A program made the translations under genes and the position numbers. A stretch of DNA of 64,000 nt from JAUILH01 sp965230535 (GTDB lineage: Bacteria > Bacteroidota > Bacteroidia > Flavobacteriales_D > JAUILH01): NCBI GenBank assembly GCA_965230535.1, contig OZ246009.1, forward strand, positions 434,001 through 498,000, given 5' to 3'. Shown piece by piece: positions 37,573-47,426 of this stretch (its first letter is position 1; every line of letters starts with the position of its first letter). The notes under the pieces are model-generated. The model was not told the DNA's origin. It saw nothing but the letters and a program-made list of their open reading frames with translations, and did no database searches.

Positions 37573-37580
37573 TAAGTTTG
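37573..37580 (+). promoter_or_regulatory. Candidate -7 box for the first tandem T9SS gene
   Basis: TAAGTTTG is an exact TAnnTTTG match 41 bp upstream of the ATG at 37622. A TTG at 37545-37547 lies 25 bases upstream, slightly longer than the usual spacing. Confidence 0.4.
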
Positions 37581-37621
37581 GAGAACTTGTTGATAGCTAA
37601 AGTTAAATTAAGTTGATTATT

Positions 37622-39562
37622 ATGAAGAAAATTTACACGCTCGCGGGAGCGTTGATGTTAGGGTCGTGCGCTATGGCCCAAACGGGAGCGCCTTTGCAAC
37701 CGGCTAATTCTAGTGTGCATGCCGGAAATAAATATGCACACCAAATCACAGTTGCGCAAGGCAACAAAGTGATTGATACAGAGAGAGGAACCCCTTATAT
37801 CTCTGAAGATTTCGAAAATGGATTTACTGGAAACAACCAAGGTTCTGAACCTTCAACTGGTGCGTGGACAACAGTTGTAACTCCGGGATCTAACGTACAG
37901 GTTGATTGGGAAATTACAACTACAGGTCATGCAAATGATGCTGGTTCTACATTTACCATTCCTGCATTGAACAGTACTACTGGTTTAGGTGTTGGTAGCT
38001 GGGCATTATTAGATTCAGATTCTGATGGGTCAGGTGGTGCAAGTGAAGAGAACTTCTTAGTATCTCCTACTTACAACCTGGGTGCTGTAACTAACAATGC
38101 ATTGGCATTGGAATGGCAGCAGTTTTTTGCTGAGTGGACTAACCCGGTTGATGATACATTATGGTTAGAGGTAACTACAGATGGAACTAACTGGTCTCAG
38201 ATGCCTTCTATCGATGATGGTGTAGGTAGAGATAACAGACCTAATCCGGAAATTGTAAGAATTGACCTGACTTCATTGGCATTAAATGGAGAAACTACAG
38301 TACAATTCAGATTTCACTGGAAAGGTGAATGGAACTACGGATGGCAAATCGATGATATTGAATTGGTAGATCTTCCACCACACAATATCGTATTGAATAC
38401 ATCTTGGGCTACTCACAATGCAGTGAATGCTGCTGGTGTAACTGATAAGATTACTTACACTAAGATTCCGGATGAGCAAGTATTTGACATGGAAATCTCT
38501 GGTAACACCATTAACTTAGGTGCTACTCCACAAACTAACGTTCAATTAACAGGAACAAGTGGTGCTTATAACGGTACTTCTCCTGCAATTAGCCTGGCAC
38601 CAGGTGAAGATTCTACTTTGGTAGCAACTACATTCTTCAACCCTGGTACTTCTATCCAGTCTCATACTGTTAACTATGCAGTGAGCTACGATAACGTTGC
38701 TATGGAAGACAACCCATCAGGATTGTTAGGATCTTTCACATTCGAAATTACAGATGCTGAGTACTCTAGAGATAACGATGATTACTCTGGTCCTGGTTTA
38801 TGGAATGGTGATGATGGAGCTGGTACAACTAATTCATTCGAATTAGGACATGCTTTCCAAATCGAAACAACTGACGATATGGAAGGTGTAAGCTGTGCTT
38901 TATCAGGATCTTCTGTTGCTGGTGTATTGGCATATGCTTCTGTTTACCAGGTGAACACTACTTCTGGTGAATTTGATTTAGTTGCTCAAAGTAATGATAT
39001 CGAAATCAAGTCATGGAATATTCCAGCTGCGACTGGTGCAAACTCTGTTGAGACTTGGTTCCCATTACAAGCTACTTTAAATGCTGGTGAAACTTATATC
39101 GTTGTGATTGGTCACTATGGTGGTCCTGATGCATTAGTATTGGCTAACTCTACTACAGCGGTGGCTACTGCCAACACAACTTTCTTATACGATCCAAATG
39201 CAACAACTGGTGGTCCTTGGTTCTACTTAACTTCAGTACCAATGGTTAGAACTCACTTCTCTGTTCCTGCATGGTCTGGTGTAGAAGATGTTGAGACACC
39301 TGTTGCTAAGTTGTATCAAAATCAACCAAACCCATTTGATGGTACTACAACTATTAGCTATAGCCTAGAGCAAGCTGGTAAAGTATCTTTAACTGTGGTT
39401 GATATAAACGGTAAAGTAATTGCTAACTTCAACGAAGGTCTTAAGTCTGCAGGAAACTATTCTGTGAACTTCAACGCTGATGAGTTGGCTTCAGGAATCT
39501 ATAACTATTCATTGAATGTGAATGGTGAAAGAATTACTAAGAGAATGATCGTTACTAAGTAA
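37622..39562 (+). CDS. T9SS-secreted surface protein, paralogue 1 of 3
   Basis: This 646-residue protein starts at the ATG at 37622 with a signal peptide ending AMAQ. Residues about 55-250 look like a choice-of-anchor J / cleaved-adhesin jelly-roll: SEDFENGFTGN at the start and WNYGWQIDDIELVD at the end. A middle region shared by all three paralogues includes YSGPGLWNGDDGAGTTNSF, AGVLAYASVYQVN, VIGHYGGPDAL and GGPWFYLTSVPMVRTHF. The last 75 residues are a type A sorting domain (LYQNQPNPFDGTTTISYSL, then SGIYNYSLNVNGERITKRMIVTK). The codons are strongly uniform (GCT, GGT, TCT, AAC, TTA), suggesting high expression. The role is probably surface or adhesive, by inference. Confidence 0.88.
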   Translation: MKKIYTLAGALMLGSCAMAQTGAPLQPANSSVHAGNKYAHQITVAQGNKVIDTERGTPYISEDFENGFTGNNQGSEPSTGAWTTVVTPGSNVQVDWEITTTGHANDAGSTFTIPALNSTTGLGVGSWALLDSDSDGSGGASEENFLVSPTYNLGAVTNNALALEWQQFFAEWTNPVDDTLWLEVTTDGTNWSQMPSIDDGVGRDNRPNPEIVRIDLTSLALNGETTVQFRFHWKGEWNYGWQIDDIELVDLPPHNIVLNTSWATHNAVNAAGVTDKITYTKIPDEQVFDMEISGNTINLGATPQTNVQLTGTSGAYNGTSPAISLAPGEDSTLVATTFFNPGTSIQSHTVNYAVSYDNVAMEDNPSGLLGSFTFEITDAEYSRDNDDYSGPGLWNGDDGAGTTNSFELGHAFQIETTDDMEGVSCALSGSSVAGVLAYASVYQVNTTSGEFDLVAQSNDIEIKSWNIPAATGANSVETWFPLQATLNAGETYIVVIGHYGGPDALVLANSTTAVATANTTFLYDPNATTGGPWFYLTSVPMVRTHFSVPAWSGVEDVETPVAKLYQNQPNPFDGTTTISYSLEQAGKVSLTVVDINGKVIANFNEGLKSAGNYSVNFNADELASGIYNYSLNVNGERITKRMIVTK

Positions 39563-39586
39563 GATCAGGTTTAGTATTACAATGTT

Positions 39587-39614
39587 AAAGGGGCGCATTT
39601 GCGACCCTTTTTTT
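39587..39614 (+). terminator. Terminator after T9SS paralogue 1
   Basis: AAAGGGGCGCA and TGCGACCCTTT pair with one mismatch and run into TTTTTTT. The hairpin is nearly identical to that after paralogue 2. Confidence 0.85.
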
Positions 39615-39756
39615 GTTGGTATTTTAACGAGAAAACAAAGAATACTCAACATATTCTACCTTTTACTCAATAATGCGTACACCTTACTGGAAAAGTAGTA
39701 TATAAATCCTTATATTTAAGCTATCAAATTGTAAAATTTAATTAATTATTTGGGAT

Positions 39757-41712
39757 ATGAAAAAAGTTTACTTATTGGCTTCAGCGCTAATGGTAGGAGG
39801 TTTGGCCACTGGTCAAAGAACCCAGTATTCGGGTGTGATCTCTCCATTTATGCAGGAAGCAGACAAGGCTAAAACTGAAACGCACTTTGGCGATGAAAAT
39901 GCAAACATGCAGCACAGAGGTGGTTCTGTTATTTGGTCAGAGGATTTCGCTAATGGTTTAGCAGGTAATAACACGAGTGCGGTTCAGACCTGGACTGTAG
40001 GTGGTACACATGGAAACATCTGGAAACATGATATGTTTGGACCAGAAGGATGTTATTCTCAGAATACGCCTAATCCATTATTTACAACTGCAGCGAACGG
40101 ACACATGTTATTTGATGTGGATAGTTCTAACTGTATTAACGCGTCTACAAACCCTCCAACTATCACAGAAATTGACAGAGAAGGTGAGTTGATTTCTCCT
40201 TCTATCGATTTGACTGGAGAAATGAATGTAAACGTAAGATTTGAGCACCAGTTCAGATACTGCTGTACTGCTACACTTGAGTTAATGCTTGGTGTATCTA
40301 ACGATGGTGGTGCTAACTGGACTGAGTGGGATGTATCTGCCGGAGTTGACGTAAATGATGCTTCTGCAAACCCTCAAATCGCAAACATTAACGTAACTCA
40401 GGTTGCTGCTAACCAACCAAACGTAATGATTAGATTTAGATGGGGTGGTGGTATTTCTCACTACTTCTGGTCTATTGATGACGTTGCTGTAATTCCTTCT
40501 CCTGCACATGAGGCTGACGTAGTAGATGCTTTCTGGGGTGGAGTTCAAGATGGAATTCCTTATACAATGGTTCCAGACGAAGAAGCACAAGATTTCTATT
40601 CTTACGGAAACATGTCTAACCAAGGTGCGACAACAGAAGATTTATCTTTTGATATCGATATCTCTGGTGCTGCTACTTTGATGAGCGGTACTGGTTCTAA
40701 CTCTCCAATTACTTTGGCTCCTGGTCAAGGTGGTGCTGACGGATTAGGATACGATTCAACTAATACTGCCTGGAATTCAGGTACTACTATTGGTGCGTAT
40801 ACTCAGACTTACACTGTAGATTATCCTAACATTGGTATGGATGACAACACGACTAACAATGAGATTACTTACCCATTCTGGGTAACTGACCACAGATACG
40901 GTCGTGATGATGATACATACAGAGGTACTGGTATTTGGAACAGTGATGATGGTGCAGGTACAACTAACTCGTTTACATTAGGGCCACTAATTACTATGAC
41001 TAATTCAGCTACTGTATACTCTATTGAGGTTGCCTTCACAGGTTCAACTGATGCAGGTGTATTGGCTTACCCAGAGATCTATGAAGTAGATGCTACAGGT
41101 AACTTCTCTCTAGTTTATACTGGTTCTGGAACAAGTGATGAGGTAACTTTGACTAACGCTGATATTTCTGTTAGCCCAACTGTTACTCCAGTTAAACTAC
41201 AGATTAACGGTGGTACTGGTTCAGGTGGATTTACTTTAAATGGTAACACTCAGTACTTATTCTGTGTTGGTCACTACGGTGGACCAAATGCATTGGTAAT
41301 CATGAACGGTGGTATCACTGCTCCTGAGCAAACTGTATTCTTGTACGATCCTAACGCTGCTACTGGTGGCCCATGGTTCTATACTACAAGTACTCCAATG
41401 ATCAGAGCGGTATTTGATCCAGAAGGTGTTGGTATCGACGAAGAAGAGAATGGAATTAACTTAGGACAAAACATGCCTAACCCATTTGATGGTTCTTCTA
41501 GAATCAACTTCTCTCTTGAGAACAGTGCTAACGTAACTTTCGAGATTACTGACGTAACTGGAAAAATTGTGAAGACTATCCAGAAAGGAAACTTATCTGC
41601 TGGTAACCACATGATTGAATTAGATGCTAACGAATTTGCTGGTGGTATTTATAACTATACTATCAAAGCAGATGGAGCAACATCTACTAAGAGAATGATC
41701 ATTACTAAGTAA
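39757..41712 (+). CDS. T9SS-secreted surface protein, paralogue 2 of 3
   Basis: This 651-residue protein has a signal peptide (to about residue 20, ATGQ). The jelly-roll begins SEDFANGLAGNN and closes HYFWSIDDVAVIP; inside it a Cys pair (YCCTATLEL) is shared with paralogue 3 but not 1. The shared middle region shows YPFWVTDHRYGRDDDTY, GTGIWNSDDGAGTTNSF, AGVLAYPEIYEVD, GHYGGPNALVIMNGG and GGPWFYTTSTPMIRAVF. The type A sorting domain starts at LGQNMPNPFDGSS and ends KRMIITK. Codon choice is as uniform as in paralogue 1. It has its own leader and terminator, so each copy seems to be a separate transcription unit. Confidence 0.88.
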   Translation: MKKVYLLASALMVGGLATGQRTQYSGVISPFMQEADKAKTETHFGDENANMQHRGGSVIWSEDFANGLAGNNTSAVQTWTVGGTHGNIWKHDMFGPEGCYSQNTPNPLFTTAANGHMLFDVDSSNCINASTNPPTITEIDREGELISPSIDLTGEMNVNVRFEHQFRYCCTATLELMLGVSNDGGANWTEWDVSAGVDVNDASANPQIANINVTQVAANQPNVMIRFRWGGGISHYFWSIDDVAVIPSPAHEADVVDAFWGGVQDGIPYTMVPDEEAQDFYSYGNMSNQGATTEDLSFDIDISGAATLMSGTGSNSPITLAPGQGGADGLGYDSTNTAWNSGTTIGAYTQTYTVDYPNIGMDDNTTNNEITYPFWVTDHRYGRDDDTYRGTGIWNSDDGAGTTNSFTLGPLITMTNSATVYSIEVAFTGSTDAGVLAYPEIYEVDATGNFSLVYTGSGTSDEVTLTNADISVSPTVTPVKLQINGGTGSGGFTLNGNTQYLFCVGHYGGPNALVIMNGGITAPEQTVFLYDPNAATGGPWFYTTSTPMIRAVFDPEGVGIDEEENGINLGQNMPNPFDGSSRINFSLENSANVTFEITDVTGKIVKTIQKGNLSAGNHMIELDANEFAGGIYNYTIKADGATSTKRMIITK

Positions 41713-41731
41713 TAGATATTTCTATCATATG

Positions 41732-41759
41732 AAAGGGGCGCATTTGCGCCCCTTTTTTT
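41732..41759 (+). terminator. Terminator after T9SS paralogue 2
   Basis: AAAGGGGCGCA and TGCGCCCCTTT form a perfect 11-bp stem around TT, followed by T residues. It differs from the terminator after paralogue 1 by one arm base. Confidence 0.88.
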
Positions 41760-41862
41760 GTGCAAATATTTCCGCATAATCAGCCATGTGTACAATTAGC
41801 GTAATAGGCAGTCTCATATACATATGTATTTCTTAATTTAAGAGAGAATTGAAATCTCGAGT

Positions 41863-43815
41863 ATGAGAAAATTGTACATGCTTATTCCGGCTTTACTATT
41901 GTCCGTTCTGTCCATTGCTCAACATTCCAGACATTCTGGAGCTGCTTATCCGTTTGTGCAAAAAGCTCCTTCAGAAATTCAATATCCTGGGAAGACTATA
42001 CAAAACAAAAGATCCATTGCTGTTTGGTCTGAAGATTTTGCGAATGGATTTAATAGCACAAATGGTACATGGGCCGCTGGTGGAATTGATGGGGCTATTT
42101 GGAAGCATGATTATTACGGCAGTAAAGGGTGCTTTTCTTCAAATGCATCCGTTCCCAACTTCACTAGTTCGAACAATGGATTTATGTTGTTTGATGTCGA
42201 CAGTGTTAATTGTATAGACAGTACAGCCAATCCGCCAACCTATAACCAGACTCCAAGGAGCGGACATTTGATTTCCCCCAGTATAGACCTGAGTAGCGAA
42301 ACAACCTGCATTGTGTCCTTAGAACATTATTACTTACTCTGTTGTACGGGATTTGAATTGCACCTGGGAATAAGTACAGATAGCCTTAATTGGACCGAGT
42401 TTGACATTACAGATCCATCGGGGTCTCCAAGCGGGCCTTCAAGTAATCCTTTTGTTTCTGAGGTGAATATATCGAGTATAGCAGCCGGACAGTCTAACGT
42501 TTATTTGAGGTTTAGATGGGAGAACTTACCCTTTTACTTTTGGGTCATAGACGATATCAATATTTGTCCGGCACCAGACCACGAAATAGGAGTTCTTAGG
42601 GCCTGTTGGGAAAGTACACGGGATGAAATTCCTTATACCATGGTTCCTGTGACTCAGGCTCAGGATTTCAAATCGTATGTAACGATTGAGAATGGAGGCT
42701 CTAACCCGCAGAATGTCACGTTTAAGAAAGAAATAACAGGAGTTGTGAGCCTTAACGCAAATGGAATCAATTCTCCACAGGCGATACAGGTCAATGACTT
42801 GGTTGCAGACAGTTCTGTTAACTGGAATTCTGGATCGGTTACGGGGAATTCTACCCAAACGTTTAGCATTGATTATCCAAATATTGCATTAGACAATTAC
42901 ATAGTAAATAATGAAGTGAGCTATCCGTTTTGGGTTACTCATGATACTTATGCCAGAGACTTTGATGAGTACACAACCCAGGGTTTATGGAATGGAGATG
43001 ATGGTCAGGGAAATACAAATTCTTATACAGTGGCTCTCGAATATGGCATTAAGAACAATGCCACCGTATATGGATTAGAGTTTGCGGTCACTCCTGATAC
43101 AGATCCCGGTGTTTTGGTGTATCCGGAGATCTATGAGATAGATACGGTTTCCGGTAGCTTTAATCTGATTTATACAGGAATTGGAACCTCAGACGAGATA
43201 GCAATTGTTGGTAATCAGATATCAACTGGTCCGAGTTTAGCCACGATTACCATTCCTGTTAATGGGGGAGGTCAGACAGGAGGAGTGGCTTTGACCGGCG
43301 GAAAGTCATATTTGTTTGCTTTGGGACATTACGGCGGACCAAAAGCCCTGGTTATGATGAATGGGGGTGCAAAGGGAGAAGTCGGTTGTAAGTCTATTAC
43401 TGGTCAGGGAATACCGGGAAATAATGAAGTAACAAGGCAAACTGCTTTTGTTTATGATCCGGGACCGGTTGGTGGCCCGTGGTTCTATATTGAGGATATT
43501 CCGTTAATACGTGGTAAGCTGGATGTGGTAGACAATGTATTTGAATATGAAAACGGAATTAGCCTGACTCAAAATCAACCCAATCCATTTAATGAAGCCT
43601 CTGTGATCAATTTCTCACTTAAGCATAGCGCAAACATCACCTTTGAAGTAACAGATGTAACAGGGAAGGTTGTAAAGTCAATTAGCAAAGGAAACTTATT
43701 AGCTGGTAAGCATACTATTGATTTAAACGGAAGTGAATTTGCCCCTGGAATCTATCATTATACTGTCCGGGCCGGTGAGTTCTCCACGACCAAAAAAATG
43801 GTAGTAACAGATTAA
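41863..43815 (+). CDS. T9SS-secreted surface protein, paralogue 3 of 3 (diverged)
   Basis: This 650-residue protein has a signal peptide ending SIAQ. Its order of blocks is the same as paralogue 2: SEDFANGFNSTNGTW, LCCTGFELHLG, FYFWVIDDINICP, YPFWVTHDTYARDFDEY, GLWNGDDGQGNTNSY, GHYGGPKALVMMNGG, GGPWFYIEDIPLIRG. A type A sorting domain is at the end (LTQNQPNPFNEASVINFSL, KKMVVTD). A short insertion before the GGPWFY block brings an extra Cys (EVGCKSITGQG). Codon use is more mixed than in copies 1 and 2 (many GGG, AGC, CCC, ATA), suggesting weaker expression or a different history. Confidence 0.86.
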   Translation: MRKLYMLIPALLLSVLSIAQHSRHSGAAYPFVQKAPSEIQYPGKTIQNKRSIAVWSEDFANGFNSTNGTWAAGGIDGAIWKHDYYGSKGCFSSNASVPNFTSSNNGFMLFDVDSVNCIDSTANPPTYNQTPRSGHLISPSIDLSSETTCIVSLEHYYLLCCTGFELHLGISTDSLNWTEFDITDPSGSPSGPSSNPFVSEVNISSIAAGQSNVYLRFRWENLPFYFWVIDDINICPAPDHEIGVLRACWESTRDEIPYTMVPVTQAQDFKSYVTIENGGSNPQNVTFKKEITGVVSLNANGINSPQAIQVNDLVADSSVNWNSGSVTGNSTQTFSIDYPNIALDNYIVNNEVSYPFWVTHDTYARDFDEYTTQGLWNGDDGQGNTNSYTVALEYGIKNNATVYGLEFAVTPDTDPGVLVYPEIYEIDTVSGSFNLIYTGIGTSDEIAIVGNQISTGPSLATITIPVNGGGQTGGVALTGGKSYLFALGHYGGPKALVMMNGGAKGEVGCKSITGQGIPGNNEVTRQTAFVYDPGPVGGPWFYIEDIPLIRGKLDVVDNVFEYENGISLTQNQPNPFNEASVINFSLKHSANITFEVTDVTGKVVKSISKGNLLAGKHTIDLNGSEFAPGIYHYTVRAGEFSTTKKMVVTD

Positions 43816-43832
43816 AGGAAATATCCCAAAAC

Positions 43833-43868
43833 AAAAAAGCCGTCCCGATTTACTGGGACGGCTTTTTT
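43833..43868. terminator. Bidirectional terminator between T9SS paralogue 3 and ppiD
   Basis: AAAAAAGCCGTCCC and GGGACGGCTTTTTT form a perfect stem around GATTTACT, with T runs on both strands. It serves the convergent paralogue 3 and PpiD-like genes. Confidence 0.92.
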
Positions 43869-43885
43869 AATTTCATAACCAGGAA

Positions 43886-46081
43886 TTATCTATTGTCCTG
43901 TACGTCAATGTACTTCTTAAGTGCGTAGTACAAACCAACTTTTCTTTTCAGGTCGGCAATAGATGAAATACTGTTCGAATACTTAGTTCTAAGTCTTTCT
44001 TTAACGGTAGCGTAGTCAATGCCTTCACCTTTCTGTTCAGACAATACCTGTACCATATAGATACCTTCTTTTCCAACAAGAACGTCATCCAACATACCAG
44101 ATCCGCCATCGTTGACATCTTTTCCGAATACAGCACCAACGGCATATAATTCCGGATCGTCCATGGCTGGGTTGTCAAGCGTTTGTCTGATACCCGCAAT
44201 ACTTGCGTCTCCGAAACGTAAATCCTTGTTCGCAATCTGAACACCCCAGATTTGAGCAATAGAAGCCAAGTCTGATTTTCCTGAAATCTCGTTTTTAAGT
44301 TGCTCAGCTTTCTTTTCGTTTATCAAATCAGTCTTCATTTGTTCCAATGCACTTTCTTCGTCCATTGGTCCGTCTTCATAAGACTTCTCGATTTTTACAA
44401 CAATCAACTGGTTCTTGTCCTTGATTGAGTATACAGATGATACATCACCAGCAACCCCATCCTTAAAGAATTTGTAAAGAGGTGTAATCTCCTCATAACC
44501 CTGGATTGCAAGGTCAGTTTCTGATACTTTCAAATCGTTTACAGTGTAGCCCAATGAATCAGCCAATGTCTCTAAACCGTAGTCGTAAGAATCTACAGAG
44601 AAGTTTTTCGCTTCATCTTTGTACTTAGCAACAGTGCTTCCCTGAGCCATAATCTGCTTAGATAAAATGGCCGTAGTTACAAATTTGGAACTGTCATCGG
44701 TAGCTTCATCTGTGATGTTCATGATGTGGTATCCAAACTGGCTTCTCACAACACCCACATCTCCAACTTCAGCGGTAAATGCATATCTCGCAAATGGAGC
44801 TACCCACCCTTCAAAAGGAATGAAGCCCATATCACCTCCGTTAGCAGCAGATCCCGGATCTATACTGTTCTCTTGTGCCAACTTGGCAAACATAGAAGTA
44901 TCTTCTTTCACAGTGTTGTAAATAGAATCTAACAAGGTGAAAGTTTCCTGATCGTAATTGTCTCTTGGCTTGATAAGGATGTGTCTTACTCTTCTCTTGT
45001 GGTGAACTCTGGCCTTTAACAGGTTGTAGGTACCATTTAATTCGTAAGGACCGAATACCATTGTTGTATCATTGCTCAAAGAGAATACAGAATCGTAGTA
45101 TTCTTTAGGGAAAGAGTTCACGAATCTTGAAGAATCCATTTGAACTACAACCGGAGTTGGTCTTCCAAAAGGATCTTTCTTAACGCCCTTGTATTGTGCA
45201 GCGAATAAAGAATCACTGATCAAAGGAACGTTTGCGAAATTCTTTTTAATCGTGTTGTTAAGAATGTTGTACTGATCAGTTTTATTCTTCTCACTAGGCT
45301 CCATGTTCACGGTAACCACTTTCAAGACTTTACCAGCTTTAATTCTGTACTGAGGATCTGTTTTGTGAGCTTTGTAATAAGCCTTGATCTCTTCATCTGA
45401 AGGAATGTACTTGTCAGAAGGCAACTCACTGAAAGCTTTGTAAGCATACTTGATCTTTCTAACGTCATTGGTAGCAGCAAAATCTCTTTCGGCTTCTAAG
45501 TTAGTTGCGTAGAATCCTGATCTCAACAAAGAAACGTACTTGTCTTTTTGTCTCATGGCTCTGATCTCAAGTCTTCTTTGCGGGTTTTCATATCTCAACT
45601 TACCATAGCTGAATAAGTCAAGGCCTTTTTCTGTTGCGGTATCGATTTCATCCCACTTCAACAATCTACCAACCATGTAGTTGTATACCTGCATGGTATC
45701 ACCTTTGAAGAAAAGAAGTTCTAATTCCTCATCAGAAGTTTCAATGCCCAAAAGCTCATTTTGTTTTTCAACCATCATAGTCTCAGCAAAATCTAACCAT
45801 CCAAACTTGGCAGCACCACGTTGGTCAAATGCAGTTAAAGAACGGTCTTTACCTCTTTTGTTTTCCTGAATTCTCTTTTCCCAAAAAGTGTTGAATGAAC
45901 GCAACATCTCTTCCTGTTCCGGATCAATAGACTCACCGTCTATCGTGATGTTTTTTTCATCATCACCTCCGCCTCCAAATTGTTGAGCGATTGCTTCACC
46001 CAATACGAATGCAAGCAAGGCCAATCCAATGATCACAAGAATCAAGGTTGGTCGTTTTCTAATCTCTCCTATTATTGCCAT
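43886..46081 (-). CDS. ppiD: PpiD-like membrane-anchored peptidylprolyl isomerase / chaperone
   Basis: This 731-residue protein opens MAIIGEIRKRPTLILVIIGLALLAFVLGEA, a short cytoplasmic start followed by one membrane anchor. A SurA_N-like helical chaperone region follows (about residues 45-260). The parvulin (PpiC) domain is at about residues 360-465, with RHILIKPRDNYDQ, LAQENSIDPGSAANGGDMGFIPF and GVVRSQFGYHIMNITDEA. PpiD helps newly exported outer-membrane proteins fold at the periplasmic face of the inner membrane. It is the last gene of the minus-strand envelope cluster and has a possible TATATTCG box in the 57-bp gap upstream. Confidence 0.9.
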   Translation of the reverse strand: MAIIGEIRKRPTLILVIIGLALLAFVLGEAIAQQFGGGGDDEKNITIDGESIDPEQEEMLRSFNTFWEKRIQENKRGKDRSLTAFDQRGAAKFGWLDFAETMMVEKQNELLGIETSDEELELLFFKGDTMQVYNYMVGRLLKWDEIDTATEKGLDLFSYGKLRYENPQRRLEIRAMRQKDKYVSLLRSGFYATNLEAERDFAATNDVRKIKYAYKAFSELPSDKYIPSDEEIKAYYKAHKTDPQYRIKAGKVLKVVTVNMEPSEKNKTDQYNILNNTIKKNFANVPLISDSLFAAQYKGVKKDPFGRPTPVVVQMDSSRFVNSFPKEYYDSVFSLSNDTTMVFGPYELNGTYNLLKARVHHKRRVRHILIKPRDNYDQETFTLLDSIYNTVKEDTSMFAKLAQENSIDPGSAANGGDMGFIPFEGWVAPFARYAFTAEVGDVGVVRSQFGYHIMNITDEATDDSSKFVTTAILSKQIMAQGSTVAKYKDEAKNFSVDSYDYGLETLADSLGYTVNDLKVSETDLAIQGYEEITPLYKFFKDGVAGDVSSVYSIKDKNQLIVVKIEKSYEDGPMDEESALEQMKTDLINEKKAEQLKNEISGKSDLASIAQIWGVQIANKDLRFGDASIAGIRQTLDNPAMDDPELYAVGAVFGKDVNDGGSGMLDDVLVGKEGIYMVQVLSEQKGEGIDYATVKERLRTKYSNSISSIADLKRKVGLYYALKKYIDVQDNR

Positions 46082-46105
46082 AAAGATTCAAATTTTACAA
46101 GTGCG

Positions 46106-46113
46106 CGAATATA
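46106..46113 (-). promoter_or_regulatory. Possible -7 box for the PpiD-like gene (TAnnTTCG variant)
   Basis: Read on the minus strand, TATATTCG lies 25 bases upstream of the ATG. It differs from TAnnTTTG at one position, as do similar boxes at 4226, 61032 and 63107. Confidence 0.25.
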
Positions 46114-46138
46114 CAATGGATTATCGACTTTTGAAAGC

Positions 46139-47410
46139 TTATTCGGCTTCTTTTATTTCAAGTCTGACTGTTTCGATTTTAGTGTGTGAAACATCCAGTA
46201 TGTGGAATTCGAAATTCTCGATTTCTATGATGTCGTTTAAAGCCGGGATTGCCTCCGTACGATTGATGATCAGTCCACCCACAGTTTCGTATTCTTCACC
46301 TTCAGGAAGGTTGAGTTTGTACTTGGCATTGAGTTGGTCAATTTCATGACGTGCACTCAACTCAAATACGGTTTCGCTGATCTGATTTTCTATCAGCTCT
46401 TCTGAATCATGTTCGTCTTCAATCTCTCCAAATATTTCTTCGACCACATCTTCAATGGTGACCATACCGGCAGTACCTCCAAATTCGTCTACCACCACAG
46501 CCACGCTTCTCTTTTGAACGGTCAGTTCTTCCAGAATGGCCTGAGCTGGTTTGCTCTCGGGAACAATGCCAATAGGTAAAAGGATGGACTTAATGTTGCC
46601 AGGTTGTTTAAACAGCTCGAAGGAATGAACATAGCCGATGATATTGTCAATACTGTCTCGGTATATGAGTATTTTGGATAAACCGGTTTGAATGAAAGTT
46701 TCTCTCAGATTTTCAACTTCATCATCAATATTCAAAGCCACAATTTCTGTTCGCGGGACCATGCAATCTCTTGCTTTGACGTCCTTAAACCCAAGGGCAT
46801 TTTCAAAGATGTGTACTTCATGATCTAAAGACTCTTTGTCGTTGACGTGCGCCGTAGAATCACGTACGTAGTTATCCAGATCTATCCGCCCAAACTCAGG
46901 TCTTTCTTCAGAGATGTCTTCTTTAAACAATAGCCACAGCAGGCCATTAGATAGGTTGATAGTAATGAAAGTCGGAATCCAAAGCAGGTAATAAATGACG
47001 ATTAAGGGAACAGCAAATATTCTCAGCGCTCTGTTTGGGTTGATTCTGAAAATAGTTTTGGGCAGAAACTCGGCAAAAGCCAGTACAATCAAGGTTGAAA
47101 AAATGGTTTGAAGCAGCAGGACAACACCGGTATTTGAGGAAATGTTTTCTATGATAAATGGTTCGAGAACCACAGCCATGGCAATCCCGAAAATAACCAG
47201 TGCCACGTTGTTGCCAAGTAGCATTGTGCCTATGAAACGCGAAGGACGTTGGTTGAAAAAAGCCAGAATTTTGCCATGTGTTTTTCCGTCGGAATTGGCC
47301 AGCTCTATTCTAAGTTTATTGGCCGTAATGAAAGCGATTTCCATACCCGAAAAGAAGGCGGAAAAAACCAATGAAACAAGAACGACTATGTAGGCGACGG
47401 AAGGGTCCAT
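46139..47410 (-). CDS. CNNM/CorC-family hemolysin-like transporter protein
   Basis: This 423-residue protein has an N-terminal DUF21/CNNM membrane domain with about four segments (FSAFFSGMEIAFITANKLRIELA, then LLGNNVALVIFGIAMA, then LAFAEFLPKTIFRINPNRALR). A pair of CBS domains follows (VKARDCMVPRTEIVALNIDD onward), then a CorC_HlyC transporter-associated domain (residues about 345-420). CNNM proteins are linked to magnesium and other divalent-cation export; the hemolysin label is historical. From memory, the gene often lies between lptC and ppiD in Flavobacteria, as here. Confidence 0.9.
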   Translation of the reverse strand: MDPSVAYIVVLVSLVFSAFFSGMEIAFITANKLRIELANSDGKTHGKILAFFNQRPSRFIGTMLLGNNVALVIFGIAMAVVLEPFIIENISSNTGVVLLLQTIFSTLIVLAFAEFLPKTIFRINPNRALRIFAVPLIVIYYLLWIPTFITINLSNGLLWLLFKEDISEERPEFGRIDLDNYVRDSTAHVNDKESLDHEVHIFENALGFKDVKARDCMVPRTEIVALNIDDEVENLRETFIQTGLSKILIYRDSIDNIIGYVHSFELFKQPGNIKSILLPIGIVPESKPAQAILEELTVQKRSVAVVVDEFGGTAGMVTIEDVVEEIFGEIEDEHDSEELIENQISETVFELSARHEIDQLNAKYKLNLPEGEEYETVGGLIINRTEAIPALNDIIEIENFEFHILDVSHTKIETVRLEIKEAE

Positions 47411-47426
47411 TCAGGAATAAATATAG

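Noticed and set aside
37622..43815. CRISPR or tandem-repeat array in the repetitive-looking T9SS region
   Set aside because: The similarity is between three full-length coding paralogues, not short direct repeats with spacers.
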